The notes beneath the pieces were generated by a model. That model was not told where the DNA came from, searched no databases, and saw only the letters and a program-made list of their open reading frames with translations. 64,000 bases of DNA from Sinorhizobium sojae CCBAU 05684 (GTDB lineage Bacteria; Pseudomonadota; Alphaproteobacteria; Rhizobiales; Rhizobiaceae), in NCBI RefSeq assembly GCF_002288525.1, contig NZ_CP023068.1, positions 372,001 to 436,000 of the forward strand, given 5' to 3'. Positions 35,218 through 45,095 of the stretch are shown here, piece after piece. Every line of letters starts with the position of its first letter. Within the stretch, counting starts at the first letter, position 1. Both the position numbers and the translations under genes were made by a program.

Positions 35218-37338
35218 TCAGCCAACTCGCCTCACGGTTTCGAGAAACTGCTGCGCATCGAACTGGCCCTTCGTCACGTAGGCGCTCGCGCCCAGCTTCA
35301 AACCCTGCAGTTTGTCTTCCGGCGCTTCTCGGCCGGTGAAGAGCACGATCGGCACGGCCGAAAGCCGTTCGGAACCCCTGATCGCCTTGGTCAGTTCGAA
35401 TCCATCCATATTGGGCATGTCCACATCCGCTACGACGATGTCTGCGCCGTGGTCGCCGAGATGTGCCAGGGCCTCCGATCCGCTGGCCGCTATTGCAACG
35501 TCGTATCCCCCTCGCTCGAGGATTAGCCGGACGAGCGTTCGGATATATTGCGAATCGTCGACGACCAGTACCTTGCGGCGCACTGCCTCCGTCGTCTTCT
35601 CCAGGAACTGTTCGGGCGTCCCAGTGCTCTCCATGGCGGCCTCGATAAGTGCGGTCGTGTTGAGGAGCAGTGCGATCCGGCCATCCGGCATGATCATGCC
35701 GCCGCAGTAGCGGCGAACCCGCGCAAGGCGGGCCCCAAGCGAGCGCGCAAGCAGTTCCTGTTCCCCCTCGATTTCGTCGACGAGAACGACAGCCTGTCTA
35801 CCTCCCGCTCCGATAACCACGGCTGGCATAGACTCTCTCGCGGGTATTTCTGATGTCGTCCGCAGACCGAGCCAGCCGGCGAGATCGACCACCGGCAGTT
35901 GCCCGTCCCCGGTCGCGGCGACAAGCCGCTCCTCCTCCACCGCGAGTTCGTGCGCAGAAACTCGAATCACGCGCTCGACAGAGGAGGTGTCGATAGTGAA
36001 CACGTGTCCTGAGACCACCACTTCAAGCGCCCGCACAGTGGCGAGCGTCAGGGGCAATGTGAGCATGAACGCCGTCCCACCTTCTGCGAGCGGCGCCACG
36101 GTCGCCGTGCCGCGCATTCCCTCGACGGCGCCTCTGACGATATCGAGCCCTATGCCGCGGCCCGACAGGATGGTGACATTGGGCGCCGTGGAAACACCCG
36201 GCTTGAAAACGTGCTGAAGGAGTTGCCCATCGCCGTTCAGTCCAGGCGAATCCGCGTCACCAACAAGCTTGCGCAGTGCTGCTGAATCGAGGCCGCGGCC
36301 GTCGTCCTGCACGACAACCTTGACCCGGTCTCCCGTGACCGATGCCGAGACGGTCACGAGACCGCGTTCCGGCTTGCCGGCCGCTTTTCGCTCCGTGGGC
36401 GGCTCGATGCCGTGGGCGATGGCATTGCGGACCAGGTGCCGGAGTGAGTCCTGGAGTCCGGCCAGTATCGAACGGTCGATCTCGATGTCTCCGCCTCTGA
36501 CCTCCAGGCGCGCCGCTTTGCCTGTTGCAGCCGCCATGTCTCTTATGACGCGCGTCAGGCCCTGGCAGGCTTCGGCGAAGGGCTGGGTGCGAGCGTGCCG
36601 CACCTCCTGGCCAATTGCGGTGAGGGCGCTATGCATCAGCCGCGCATCACGGCGCATCGAAGCGGCAAGGGTGCGCAGGCCGGCTTCAATGCTGGCAGCT
36701 TCCCCTTCGGGACGGTCCTGCCGGGCATGAAGCCTTCTTGCGGTTTCTCTCAGAAGTGACACCTGTTCGGTATGCCGCCGCATTGCCGCATTAAAGGACA
36801 AGAGTTCACCGCTCCTGTGAAGCAGTGCGTCAAGCCGCTCGGCCGAGACGCGCATCGAGCCATCCAAGTCGGTCGAGCGAAAGGGAACGGCCAACTCGGC
36901 GTGAGGTGCTGACAATGCCGGCTGCCGAACCACATCCTCGTCGCCGGGCGCTAGTGTTGTTTCCCCGTCGTGAACAAGCCTCTCCAACTGCTCGGTCGCG
37001 GGCATTTCGCCACTTGCCAATTGCCGGCCGGCTTCCGCAATCGCGTCCGCTGCCTTGAGAAGCCGGTCGAGTTGACCGGGGTCGAGCACGCGGCCCTCTT
37101 TCCCGGCCTTGGCGAGGACTTCCTCCATCCAGTGGCAGGTGGATTCGACACTGCGCACTTGCACAAGACCAGCGGCGCCCTTGAGGCTGTGAACGGTCCT
37201 TAGAAGCCTCTCCTGCAAGTTCAGTTCGCCGGTCTCCTCGATCGCCATCAGCATTCGCTCGATGTCCGCGGCGCGTTCCTGCACCTCGTGCGTGAACATT
37301 TCCAACAACTGCTGGTCGAGTTCTTCGGGGTTCATCAT
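35218..37338 (-). CDS. cheA: Hybrid chemotaxis histidine kinase CheA-REC
   Basis: 706 aa. Domains in order: HPt (residues 1-110) with the phospho-accepting His in [10 protein letters not shown] (H50); a dimerisation segment; HATPase with N box [18 protein letters not shown]1 DDGRGLD and G2 GRGIGLDIV; a CheW-like regulatory domain (about 430-560); and a C-terminal receiver with DDSQYIRT, phospho-Asp in [11 protein letters not shown] and Lys in VTKGQF. No P2 (CheY-docking) domain is evident. The fused receiver is typical of alternative-function chemosensory pathways such as those controlling pili or biofilm, and may be a phosphate sink. The start overlaps the mcp stop (ATGA). Confidence 0.93.
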   Translation of the reverse strand: MMNPEELDQQLLEMFTHEVQERAADIERMLMAIEETGELNLQERLLRTVHSLKGAAGLVQVRSVESTCHWMEEVLAKAGKEGRVLDPGQLDRLLKAADAIAEAGRQLASGEMPATEQLERLVHDGETTLAPGDEDVVRQPALSAPHAELAVPFRSTDLDGSMRVSAERLDALLHRSGELLSFNAAMRRHTEQVSLLRETARRLHARQDRPEGEAASIEAGLRTLAASMRRDARLMHSALTAIGQEVRHARTQPFAEACQGLTRVIRDMAAATGKAARLEVRGGDIEIDRSILAGLQDSLRHLVRNAIAHGIEPPTERKAAGKPERGLVTVSASVTGDRVKVVVQDDGRGLDSAALRKLVGDADSPGLNGDGQLLQHVFKPGVSTAPNVTILSGRGIGLDIVRGAVEGMRGTATVAPLAEGGTAFMLTLPLTLATVRALEVVVSGHVFTIDTSSVERVIRVSAHELAVEEERLVAATGDGQLPVVDLAGWLGLRTTSEIPARESMPAVVIGAGGRQAVVLVDEIEGEQELLARSLGARLARVRRYCGGMIMPDGRIALLLNTTALIEAAMESTGTPEQFLEKTTEAVRRKVLVVDDSQYIRTLVRLILERGGYDVAIAASGSEALAHLGDHGADIVVADVDMPNMDGFELTKAIRGSERLSAVPIVLFTGREAPEDKLQGLKLGASAYVTKGQFDAQQFLETVRRVG

Positions 37339-38960
37339 CTGAAGTTACCAAAATCCGCGAGCATGTCCCTCAGTCTGGACCCGAGCTCGTTCAAGTCCTT
37401 CGCAGCTTCTTCCGCCTGGCGAATGGCCGAGAGGTTCTGGCTGCTCGCCTGGTCGATGTAGTGCATTGCGTCGTGTATCTGCTTCATGCCAGCTTTCTGT
37501 TGGCCCGCCGAGGCGGCGATCTGCGCCACCGAGCGGGCGGAATCGGCGATGATCGACTCGAGTTGGCGGATCGTTTCGCCGGCCTCTCGTACGGTGTCGA
37601 GCGCACGGCTGACGCCTTTCGTCCCCTCCTCGGCGCCGACCACGGCGGTATTGGTGGACTTCTGGATATCAGTCAGAATCCGGCGGACGCGAGTGGTCGC
37701 GGATTTGGACTGGTCAGCAAGCGCCCGGATTTCGCTCGCGACCACATTGAACCCTCTGCCGTGCTCACCGGCGCGGGACGCCTCGATTGCCGCGTTGAGT
37801 GCGAGAAGATTGGTCTGGTCGGCGATCTCGGCCACGACCGAAACGATCTCACCGATCTCGAGGCTGTTTTCGGCGAGTGAAAGAATGTCGCCGGCAATCG
37901 CCTCCGTCCGGGCGTTCACCGTCTTCATCATGGTGACCGTGTCGTCTAGCGCCCTGCGGCCCTCGCTGCTGACGGTCACGGCCGCTTCATAGGAGGCCGA
38001 CACCTGCTGTGCCCGCTGCGCCGCCTGCTCCGCCGTTTGAAGCACGTCATCGACACTTGCGACGGTTTCGGCCACGGCGGAAGATTGCTCGCGCATGCCC
38101 TCCACCTGCTGCGTCGTTCCGGCGAGGATCTCGGCCGCCGAGGAGGAAAGGTGCTGCGCCGTCTCGGAAATGGTGGCGAGCAGTTCCTCCAGCCTCTCCC
38201 GGTCGTCGCGCTCATTTTCGATCAAGCCCGAAAGCTTGCTGGTTACGTGATTGAAGGAGAGACCGAGGAGTGCCAATTCGTCGCGGCCCTCATAGGCAGC
38301 TCGTCGCTCAAGGTCCCCGGCGCTCACTTTCTTGGCGACCTCCACCAGTGCACTGGTCCGGCGGGCGAAGTGCCGCAGCACGGTGAGGACGAGGAAGAGC
38401 AAGATCACGGCCAACCCGGATAAGACGAATTGCAGCAACTGCGATTTCTGCAGCCGGGTTGTCGCGGCGTCTTCGATCGAATCTATCTTCTCGTTGACGA
38501 CGGCCGCGTAGGTTCGGACCTGCCGGTCAAGTTCGTCCAGTGCCGCCCGTCCGGGCGGGCTCTGGTCAATCGCGCGCTCGATTAGGGGGCGCACTTCCTC
38601 TGCCCAACGCTGCTGAAGCTGCCTCAACTCCGCTAGGGCTTGCGGATCGGCTTCGATTCCCAGGTGGCTTTCTCCGGCGGTCAATCGCGCGAGCATCTGT
38701 TCATTGCGCTGCACCAGGTCACGAAGCTCGGTGACGGTAGCCGCCCGATCCGGCCCTTCGGCAACCGGCAGGCGGCTCACCAAATAGAGGATCTGATAGA
38801 AAGCGCGTTCCCTGCTCAGCGACGCCGTTGCGGAAAGGTCCCTGCGCACTCTCTCCAGGGCGAGATAGCTCGAGGCGACCAGAAGGGCCGAGACCGCCAC
38901 AAACATCAGCATCGCTACACCCAGCTTGCCGTAAAGGCTATGCCTCCAGGAAACGCTCAT
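37335..38960 (-). CDS. Methyl-accepting chemotaxis protein of the second chemosensory operon
   Basis: 541-aa receptor: N-terminal helix (about residues 12-32), a helical periplasmic sensor of about 140 residues (four-helix-bundle type, with Leu/Glu/Arg heptads), second helix ([21 protein letters not shown], near 175-195), HAMP ([18 protein letters not shown]) and a signalling domain with tip [36 protein letters not shown]. The tip has EIADQTNLL, distinct from EIAFQTNLL in the lone receptor at 11.4 kb, so it probably assembles with its own CheA/CheW rather than the main array. It overlaps cheW and cheA by 4 bp on each side. Confidence 0.92.
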   Translation of the reverse strand: MSVSWRHSLYGKLGVAMLMFVAVSALLVASSYLALERVRRDLSATASLSRERAFYQILYLVSRLPVAEGPDRAATVTELRDLVQRNEQMLARLTAGESHLGIEADPQALAELRQLQQRWAEEVRPLIERAIDQSPPGRAALDELDRQVRTYAAVVNEKIDSIEDAATTRLQKSQLLQFVLSGLAVILLFLVLTVLRHFARRTSALVEVAKKVSAGDLERRAAYEGRDELALLGLSFNHVTSKLSGLIENERDDRERLEELLATISETAQHLSSSAAEILAGTTQQVEGMREQSSAVAETVASVDDVLQTAEQAAQRAQQVSASYEAAVTVSSEGRRALDDTVTMMKTVNARTEAIAGDILSLAENSLEIGEIVSVVAEIADQTNLLALNAAIEASRAGEHGRGFNVVASEIRALADQSKSATTRVRRILTDIQKSTNTAVVGAEEGTKGVSRALDTVREAGETIRQLESIIADSARSVAQIAASAGQQKAGMKQIHDAMHYIDQASSQNLSAIRQAEEAAKDLNELGSRLRDMLADFGNFR

Positions 38961-39598
38961 TGCGCGTCGTCCTCCGCCTCAGGGCTGGCTTGATCGTCGC
39001 CAAGGAAAAGCCGGCGATCGTTAAAGAGAAGCGGAGCGTCGATCACGACGGTTCCATCCCCCGCGATCGCCTGCGCCCAAGGGAGTTCCATCCCCTCAGT
39101 CTTGGCGGGCGCAAGCGTTTCAAGCGCGATTTCTCTCAACTCCGGGGTGGTCTCGACCAGAACCAGGAATTCGGCCTGCTCCTTGCCGCAGACCAACGCC
39201 CAAGCCGTATCGCTCGGCAAGGCCGGCGAAAGGTCGAATAGATCGCATAAATCGAAGACCGGCAGCAATTGACCGCGCCGGTCGTAAACGCCGCGAACAT
39301 AGGGCTGCAATCCCGGAATCGGGCTTAAGCGCCCGATCGGGACAATCTCGCAGATATAGTGCACATCCAGGGCGAGGCGGCAGCCCGACAGCTCGAAAGT
39401 GGCGACTTTCAATACCTCGGCCGGACCGTCGTTCGGCATCCCGTCGGAATCGGTTGCGGGGGAAAACCGTGCCTCTCGGTCGGCTCCCGGGCCGGCCGAG
39501 CCGAGGAGCGCTTCCGTCTGCTCGATGGCCGCGGCTATGCGCCGCTTCACATCCTCCCAGTCGATCATGCCGGGTTTGGAGAGCACAGGTGCCGTCAT
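38957..39598 (-). CDS. cheW: CheW coupling protein
   Basis: 213-aa adaptor linking the receptor to CheA. After an N-terminal helical extension of about 55 residues (longer than the usual CheW of about 160 aa), the CheW fold begins [25 protein letters not shown], then the [16 protein letters not shown] block typical of the family (usually RGxxNLRGxxxPVxDL). Acts with the MCP and CheA. Start and stop overlap neighbouring genes by 4 bp (ATGA), showing translational coupling. Confidence 0.9.
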   Translation of the reverse strand: MTAPVLSKPGMIDWEDVKRRIAAAIEQTEALLGSAGPGADREARFSPATDSDGMPNDGPAEVLKVATFELSGCRLALDVHYICEIVPIGRLSPIPGLQPYVRGVYDRRGQLLPVFDLCDLFDLSPALPSDTAWALVCGKEQAEFLVLVETTPELREIALETLAPAKTEGMELPWAQAIAGDGTVVIDAPLLFNDRRLFLGDDQASPEAEDDAQ

Positions 39599-40572
39599 CG
39601 GCTATTTTCCTTGGGGTGCCGCGCTTCGTTACCGGTGGCGCGGCTAGCATCGGTCGGGAAAACCCTCTCGGCGCCGGCTTGGCGAGCAACGTGCATGGGC
39701 TTTCGGTAAACGAGACCGGCACCGGTCGTCGCGGTTTGAAAGGAGGCGTACTTCCAGAGCGGAGGATCGGTCGGAGCTGTCAGCAGCCATCCGCCCTCGG
39801 CGAGGCAGGTGAACAATTCCTCCGCGACCCGCATGAGGTCGGCGGCGTCGAGATAGACGAGCACATTGCGGCACAGGATGAGATCGAAGCCGGCCAAACC
39901 GCGGTCGGGCGCAGGCAGCGTGTCGAAGCCGAGGTTCAACCGGGTGAAGCGGACGCTCCGCGCCACATCCGTCCTGAGCCTGTAGCGGTCACCGCATTGC
40001 AGGAAGTAGCGCCGTTTCAGATACTCGCCCGTGTCCCGTAGCGACCACTCACCATATTCCGCTTCGACAGCTTCCGCGATCGCCCTTATCGATATGTCAG
40101 AGGCCGATATCCGCGCCGGGTACCCGTCCTCCGCGCAGAGGATGGCGAGCGAATAGGGCTCTTCTCCGCTCGCACAGCCGGCGCTCCAGATCCGAGCTGG
40201 GGCTCCTGCTCGCCTCCGGCACAAGCGCGGGAGAATCGTGTGGCGCAGCAACTCGAACTGCTTGGAATCCCGGAAGAAATGGGTTTCCCGTACGGTGGCC
40301 TCATTGAGAACCTCCTCCCGCAGTGCGCCATCGGCCGCAATACGATCCCGCAGACGTTGTGGATCGGTAATGCCGTGCCGGCTCATGACCCGCTGGACCG
40401 CTGCAGCGAGTGCCGGACTGCGTGACGTTGTGACGCTGAGGCGCATCTGGCGTGCGATTTCCGCGGCGACGGCATCGGTGATGGATGCGTCGATCGTGCT
40501 TTCAGGGCGGATGCTCCGGCCCGCTTCGGAGGCTAATCGGGGCTCCCTTATTTTCGTTCCGCCTCGCTGCAT
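39595..40572 (-). CDS. cheR: CheR methyltransferase
   Basis: 325-aa S-adenosylmethionine-dependent receptor methyltransferase. The N-terminal helical domain is followed by NEATVRETHFFRDS (CheR motif, usually NETxFFR), the SAM-binding motif IWSAGCASGEEPYSLAIL, ISASDIS and FDLILCRNVLVYLD. No TPR tail is present. The start is uncertain: ATG 40572 lacks a strong ribosome site, so an internal start is possible. It heads the four-gene overlap cheR-cheW-mcp-cheA and, with the dead-receiver CheB, should set the methylation level of the operon's receptor. Confidence 0.9.
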   Translation of the reverse strand: MQRGGTKIREPRLASEAGRSIRPESTIDASITDAVAAEIARQMRLSVTTSRSPALAAAVQRVMSRHGITDPQRLRDRIAADGALREEVLNEATVRETHFFRDSKQFELLRHTILPRLCRRRAGAPARIWSAGCASGEEPYSLAILCAEDGYPARISASDISIRAIAEAVEAEYGEWSLRDTGEYLKRRYFLQCGDRYRLRTDVARSVRFTRLNLGFDTLPAPDRGLAGFDLILCRNVLVYLDAADLMRVAEELFTCLAEGGWLLTAPTDPPLWKYASFQTATTGAGLVYRKPMHVARQAGAERVFPTDASRATGNEARHPKENSR

Positions 40573-40661
40573 TTCTGGTCCACATCGGTTTTCGTTGCTA
40601 TCTACCTACGTCCTGGCATGCATTCAGGCTATTCGACCGGATGGTCGGAAACGGTCTAGGC

Positions 40662-41348
40662 CTATCGTCGCTCTACCACCGGCAGCAGCCGGGCACCGGC
40701 CGCGGCCGCCTCCTGGCGGTTTCTTACCCGTAGGCTGCGAAAGAGGGCCGCCATGTGGATTTTCACCGTGCCTTCGCCCAGGCGAAGCTTGCGGGCGATC
40801 TCCTTGTTCGACAGCCCATCGACGAGCAGGAAGAGAACCTCTCTTTGCCGCGGCGTCAGGAATTCCATTGCCCGCTTTTGAGGGGTCTCCATCGGAGCGG
40901 TGCTCGGAGCCGCAGGCTCCGGCTTTGCCGGGCCGGTTGGTTGACCGGCAAGCGAAGGAGGGACATAGATCGCGCCATTAAGGATAACGCGCAGCGCAGC
41001 GGCGAGCTCCTGGGCGCCAAGGCTTTTCGGCACGTAGCCGTGAATACCGGCCCCCAGCGCAGTCAGAATGTCGCTTCGGCGCGAGGAGGCCGAAACGACC
41101 GCCACCTTGATGTCCGGGCGAACCTCGCGCACCGCTCCCAGGCTAGCGGCGCTCTCCATTCCGGGCATGGTGAGGTCGAAGAGGGCGACGGAACAGTCGT
41201 CCCGATCGGCAAGCCGTTCGATCGCCTCGTCGAGAGAGCCGGTCTCCACGACCTCGGCAAAGCCGAGCTGATTCTTCAGGATCGCGGAGAGGGCTATTCT
41301 GAAGAACTCGTCGTCATCTGCGATGAGTGCGATGCCATGCGGGCTCAT
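40662..41348 (-). CDS. NarL/FixJ-family response regulator
   Basis: 228 aa from ATG 41348 (MSPHGIALIADDDEFF), with GGGAGAG upstream. Receiver: acidic triad ADDDEF, phospho-Asp in ALFDLTMPGM, Lys in YVPKSL, all intact. Output: LuxR-type helix-turn-helix LTPRQREVLFLLVDGLSNKEIARKL...GTVKIHMAALFRSL. It lies 90 bp upstream of cheR in the same direction and has no cognate histidine kinase of its own, so the CheA is a candidate phosphodonor. It is a candidate for the protein that acts on the pilus promoters. Confidence 0.9.
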   Translation of the reverse strand: MSPHGIALIADDDEFFRIALSAILKNQLGFAEVVETGSLDEAIERLADRDDCSVALFDLTMPGMESAASLGAVREVRPDIKVAVVSASSRRSDILTALGAGIHGYVPKSLGAQELAAALRVILNGAIYVPPSLAGQPTGPAKPEPAAPSTAPMETPQKRAMEFLTPRQREVLFLLVDGLSNKEIARKLRLGEGTVKIHMAALFRSLRVRNRQEAAAAGARLLPVVERR

Positions 41349-41491
41349 CGATGCTCTCCCCCGGGGTCGGGCAATCCGCCGCAATAGCGGCAGGCGGTCG
41401 GTCCTGCGACAAAAGCGATGCGGTGCAGTGCAACTAAGGGACGTCCCATCGGGTCAACTCCTCATCCGAATGGCTTGCCGCCGCCGAAGAC

Positions 41492-44400
41492 CTATGGCGG
41501 CGGCGATTGCCGGATCAATTCCATGATTTCCGATGCCGGAAGCGGCAGCGCAAACAGATAGCCCTGGGCCTCGTCGAACCCTTCCGAGTTGACGATGTTG
41601 AGCTGGTCCTCGGTCTCGATCCCTTCGACCGTGGTGGTGATTCCGAGGCTGTGGCCCAGCCCGGCAACCGCCTTGACGATCGCAAGCGACTCCTTACCCC
41701 GCGGCAGATCGTGGATGAAGGACCGGTCGACCTTGATCTTGTCGAAGGGGAAGCTGCGTAGATAGCCGAGCGACGAATAACCGGTGCCGAAATCGTCCAT
41801 GGCGATCTTGACGCCAAGCTTGCGCAGTTCCTGAAGAAGCTCGAGATTGTGCTCGCTCTCGTCGAGCAGCACGCTTTCGGTAATCTCGATCTGCAGGCGA
41901 GCGGGATCGATGCCTGAGGACGTGATCGCCGTCGCGACCGCCCCGACGAGCCTCTTGCTCCTGAATTGAATGGGCGAAAGATTGACGGCGATGCCGACAT
42001 CCGCCGGCCAGCCGGCGGCATCGCGGCAGGCCTGCTGCAGGGTCCATTCCCCGATGGGCACGATAAGCCCCGTCTCTTCCGCGATGGGAATGAAAAGGTC
42101 CGGCGGCACCATGCCGCGCTCCGGGCTGTGCCAGCGCAGCAGAGCCTCGCAGCAGCTGACCTTCTTCGAGTGCAGGCTGATCAGCGGTTGATAATGGAGC
42201 TCCAGTTCGCCGCGGCTCAGCGCCTCACGCAGGGCGAGCTTCATTTGCTGGTGGGCCTGCAATTGCGCACCCATGGTCGCCTCGAACTGCCGATAGGTGC
42301 CGCGCCCGGCTGCCTTGGCGCTGTAGAGGGCAATGTCGGCGGCTTTTATAAGCTCGTCGGCCGTCGTCCCGTGCTCCGGTGTCGTGGCGATGCCGACGCT
42401 TGCACCTATTGCAACGTTGATGTTCTCGATCGTGAAGGGCTCGCTCAGCACCTCGATCACACGCTCCGCAAGGATCGATGGCGCGTCGGCTTTTGGCGAC
42501 AGGGGACGGATGATGGCGAATTCATCGCCGCCCAGTCTTGCGACCGTATCGCTTTCCGCAACTATCTGGGCGAGCCGCGTGGACACCTGACGCAACAGCG
42601 CATCGCCGGCGGGGTGGCCGAGCGTGTCGTTGACCAGCTTGAACCCGTCGAGGTCCAGGCAGAGAACCGCTATACTTCTCTTGCCGCGGCCGGGATCGAG
42701 CGCCCTGTCGAAGCACTCGCGGAAGGACAGGCGATTGGGCAGCCCGGTCAGCATGTCGTGCCTGGCCATGTGGGCGATCTGCTTGTGCGCCAGCAAGCGG
42801 TCTTCCTCCGTACGCCGCCGTTCGGTGATGTCGCGGAAGAAGACAGAGAGGCCGTCCTGGGTCGGCGAGGCGTTGACCTCGAGCCAGATGTCGAGCGACG
42901 GTAGATAGTTCTCGAAGGCGGCAGGCTTGCGCAGCTTCATGACCTTTCGGCAGTTCTTCGCGAACACGCCCATTCGCTCGCGCGGAAAAAGCCGCCACAG
43001 AGGCAGGTCCAATGCGCTGGCGTCGAGTCTAAGCAGGCGCTTGGCTTTCTCGTTGAGATAGCGCAGCCGCCACAGCTTATCGACGAAGATGACGCTATCC
43101 ATCGTGCTTTCGAGCACCGCCGCCAGCCGATTCGCGGCGGCCTCGGCGGCGTCGCGGGCGTCCTGCAGGTCAGTGCTTGCCCGTTTCGCATCGGTGATGT
43201 CCCGCCAGATGGAGAGGATACGGAACGGTTCGCCTTGGGCGTTGAGCACCGGCGCGGCGTTGACGTCCATGAAACGCTCTCTTCCCTGGGCATCGCGAAC
43301 GGTTATTTCGAATCGCGCGCTTTGCCCTCGCCGCACCGTCTCGAAGCCAGCCTGCACCTTTGGCGCGTCCTCCGGCAAGCCGATCGAGCGCCACATCTGA
43401 TCTTCGATGCCGGCGTCCTCGGAAATGCCGAAGAGTTCGCGCCCCGCCCTGTTCATCATCAGCGGCCGGCCGTCGAGGTCGAGCACGCGCACGCAATCGA
43501 CGCTGCTGTCGAAGATACTCTTGATGAAGGCCTCGGACTCCTGCTGCGCGATCTCGGCGGCGCGCCTCTCGCTGATGTCGAGGGCGGAGCCCACATAGCC
43601 AAGAAAGCGTCCGTCGGGGGAAAAGCGCGGCTGCCCCACATCGAGGATCCAGGCCCAGCTGCCGTCAGCGCGCCTCAGGCGATACTCGGTCCGCACCGGC
43701 TCGCGCGTGGCGCCGGCACTGAAGAATGCCGTCTGTACCGCTTGTCTGTCTTCCGGGTGTATTACGTCGACCCAGCCGAACCCTAAGGCCTCTTCTTCAC
43801 TTTGGCCGGTGGTCTGCAGCCATAGACGACTGAAGAAGCTGGTGTGACCGGTCTTGTCCGCCACCCAGATCATCACCGGTGCATTGTCGGCGATCGCCCG
43901 GAAGCGCGCCTCGCTTTCCTTGAGTGCATCCGTCGCGCGACGCCGATCGTCGACGTCCTCGAGAATGCCGTACCAGCGAATGATGCTCCCCGCCGCGTCG
44001 CGCCGGGCAGCGGCCCGTGCACGGAACCAGCGGTAGTCGCCGGTTGCCATCTGTACGCGGTACTCCACGTCGAGCGGCTCGCCGGTGGAGAGGGCGTGCT
44101 GCCAATGCCGGTCAACTGTGCCGGCGTCCTCGGGGCAAAGCGCCTTCATCCAGCCGTCGCCGAGCGTTTCGTCTTCGGGAATTCCGGTCAGTTCAGCCCA
44201 ACGCGGCCCGACCTCCAGGACGTTGCCATCCCGATCGGCCGCCCAGGGGATCTGCGGATGAAGATCGATGACCGCGCGGTAGTGCTCTTCCTTTGCGCGC
44301 AACACCTGTTGCGTGTTGCGCAGTTCGCTGACATCGGAAAGGGAGGTGACCAGGAACGTCTCGCTGTGTCCCGCGGGGGCTCGTAGCACAAGGCGCCGCT

Positions 44401-44716
44401 TGGTCATCAGGAGCACACTTTCCCGACCATCGGACGATACGAATTCTTCCTCACAGCTGCGCTCTCTGCCCGTGGCAAGAACGGCTTGATCCAGCGCCCG
44501 CAGGCGGTCGGCTCGTTCCCTCGGCCAGATGTCGCGATCACTGCACCCGATGAGTTCGTCCCTCGGCCGGCCGAGCAAGGCGCAGGCGCCAAGATTTGCG
44601 AACTGGATTCTCAAGGCGCTGTCTTTGACCACCAGAGGCGACGGGATTCCATCCAGCACCTGTGCGAGGGCGGTTGAGGAACCTTCCTGTCTCTGACCGG
44701 CCAAAAGAACGTTCAT
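41492..44716 (-). CDS. Multi-PAS GGDEF-EAL protein (c-di-GMP turnover)
   Basis: 1074 aa from ATG 44716 (MNVLLAGQRQEG), which has AGAGG seven bases upstream (a GTG at 44734 is possible). No membrane helix; cytoplasmic. About five PAS/PAC repeats fill residues 20-630 (for example LHPQIPWAADRDGNVLEVGP, IADNAPVMIWVADKTGHTSF, IFDSSVDCVRVLDLDGRP), with PAC-type ends such as LGYVGSALDISERRAAE. The GGDEF domain has ARLGGDEFAII but no RxxD I-site. The EAL domain has CEALLRW, AVNLSPIQF, ITESVLL and AMDDFGTGYSSL, so phosphodiesterase residues are present. It probably integrates several small-molecule, redox or light cues; it is next to the chemosensory and pilus genes. Confidence 0.92.
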   Translation of the reverse strand: MNVLLAGQRQEGSSTALAQVLDGIPSPLVVKDSALRIQFANLGACALLGRPRDELIGCSDRDIWPRERADRLRALDQAVLATGRERSCEEEFVSSDGRESVLLMTKRRLVLRAPAGHSETFLVTSLSDVSELRNTQQVLRAKEEHYRAVIDLHPQIPWAADRDGNVLEVGPRWAELTGIPEDETLGDGWMKALCPEDAGTVDRHWQHALSTGEPLDVEYRVQMATGDYRWFRARAAARRDAAGSIIRWYGILEDVDDRRRATDALKESEARFRAIADNAPVMIWVADKTGHTSFFSRLWLQTTGQSEEEALGFGWVDVIHPEDRQAVQTAFFSAGATREPVRTEYRLRRADGSWAWILDVGQPRFSPDGRFLGYVGSALDISERRAAEIAQQESEAFIKSIFDSSVDCVRVLDLDGRPLMMNRAGRELFGISEDAGIEDQMWRSIGLPEDAPKVQAGFETVRRGQSARFEITVRDAQGRERFMDVNAAPVLNAQGEPFRILSIWRDITDAKRASTDLQDARDAAEAAANRLAAVLESTMDSVIFVDKLWRLRYLNEKAKRLLRLDASALDLPLWRLFPRERMGVFAKNCRKVMKLRKPAAFENYLPSLDIWLEVNASPTQDGLSVFFRDITERRRTEEDRLLAHKQIAHMARHDMLTGLPNRLSFRECFDRALDPGRGKRSIAVLCLDLDGFKLVNDTLGHPAGDALLRQVSTRLAQIVAESDTVARLGGDEFAIIRPLSPKADAPSILAERVIEVLSEPFTIENINVAIGASVGIATTPEHGTTADELIKAADIALYSAKAAGRGTYRQFEATMGAQLQAHQQMKLALREALSRGELELHYQPLISLHSKKVSCCEALLRWHSPERGMVPPDLFIPIAEETGLIVPIGEWTLQQACRDAAGWPADVGIAVNLSPIQFRSKRLVGAVATAITSSGIDPARLQIEITESVLLDESEHNLELLQELRKLGVKIAMDDFGTGYSSLGYLRSFPFDKIKVDRSFIHDLPRGKESLAIVKAVAGLGHSLGITTTVEGIETEDQLNIVNSEGFDEAQGYLFALPLPASEIMELIRQSPPP

Positions 44717-44991
44717 TGTTCGCCTCTGATCCACGGGCTGACCTCACGTAGACCGGCCCCGGGGCCGGAAGTCTCTCCTCTGGACCGACCAAGGCATGTC
44801 GCACTCCCTGTGTCGGCACGCATCAGCCTTTGCATGCAGTGAAGCGTGCATAGACCAGAAATTGTATTCTATTTTCCTCCGCCGTAAACAACGAACAGCA
44901 GTATCGTTCTGTTCCGCGCACCCAGAGGGCGAAATTTTGCCTAAACCGACACGAGCGTGACGACCCGTCTGCAAGGCAGTCGCGAATATCT
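44717..44991. other. Divergent upstream region of PAS-GGDEF-EAL and TonB-receptor genes
   Basis: 275 bp with an A/T-rich centre (about 44860-44900). It should contain both promoters. Apart from the iron box at 44992-45006, at the receptor side, I see no further structure. Confidence 0.5.
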
Positions 44992-45006
44992 TGACAATTC
45001 TAGTCA
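44992..45006. promoter_or_regulatory. Iron-responsive (RirA/IRO-type) box upstream of the siderophore receptor
   Basis: TGA CAATTCTAG TCA, exactly TGA-N9-TCA, the consensus of the iron-responsive operator bound by the Fe-S regulator RirA in rhizobia. It lies 90 bp before the receptor start. The same pattern stands before the siderophore operon (55762-55776). Confidence 0.7.
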
Positions 45007-45095
45007 TGTTATTTAACACGCCTCGAACCAATGACATCCGCTCCTCTCCGGGGCCGAACAGATGTTCTTGGTCAATCGGTTACAGGGGGATGTTA

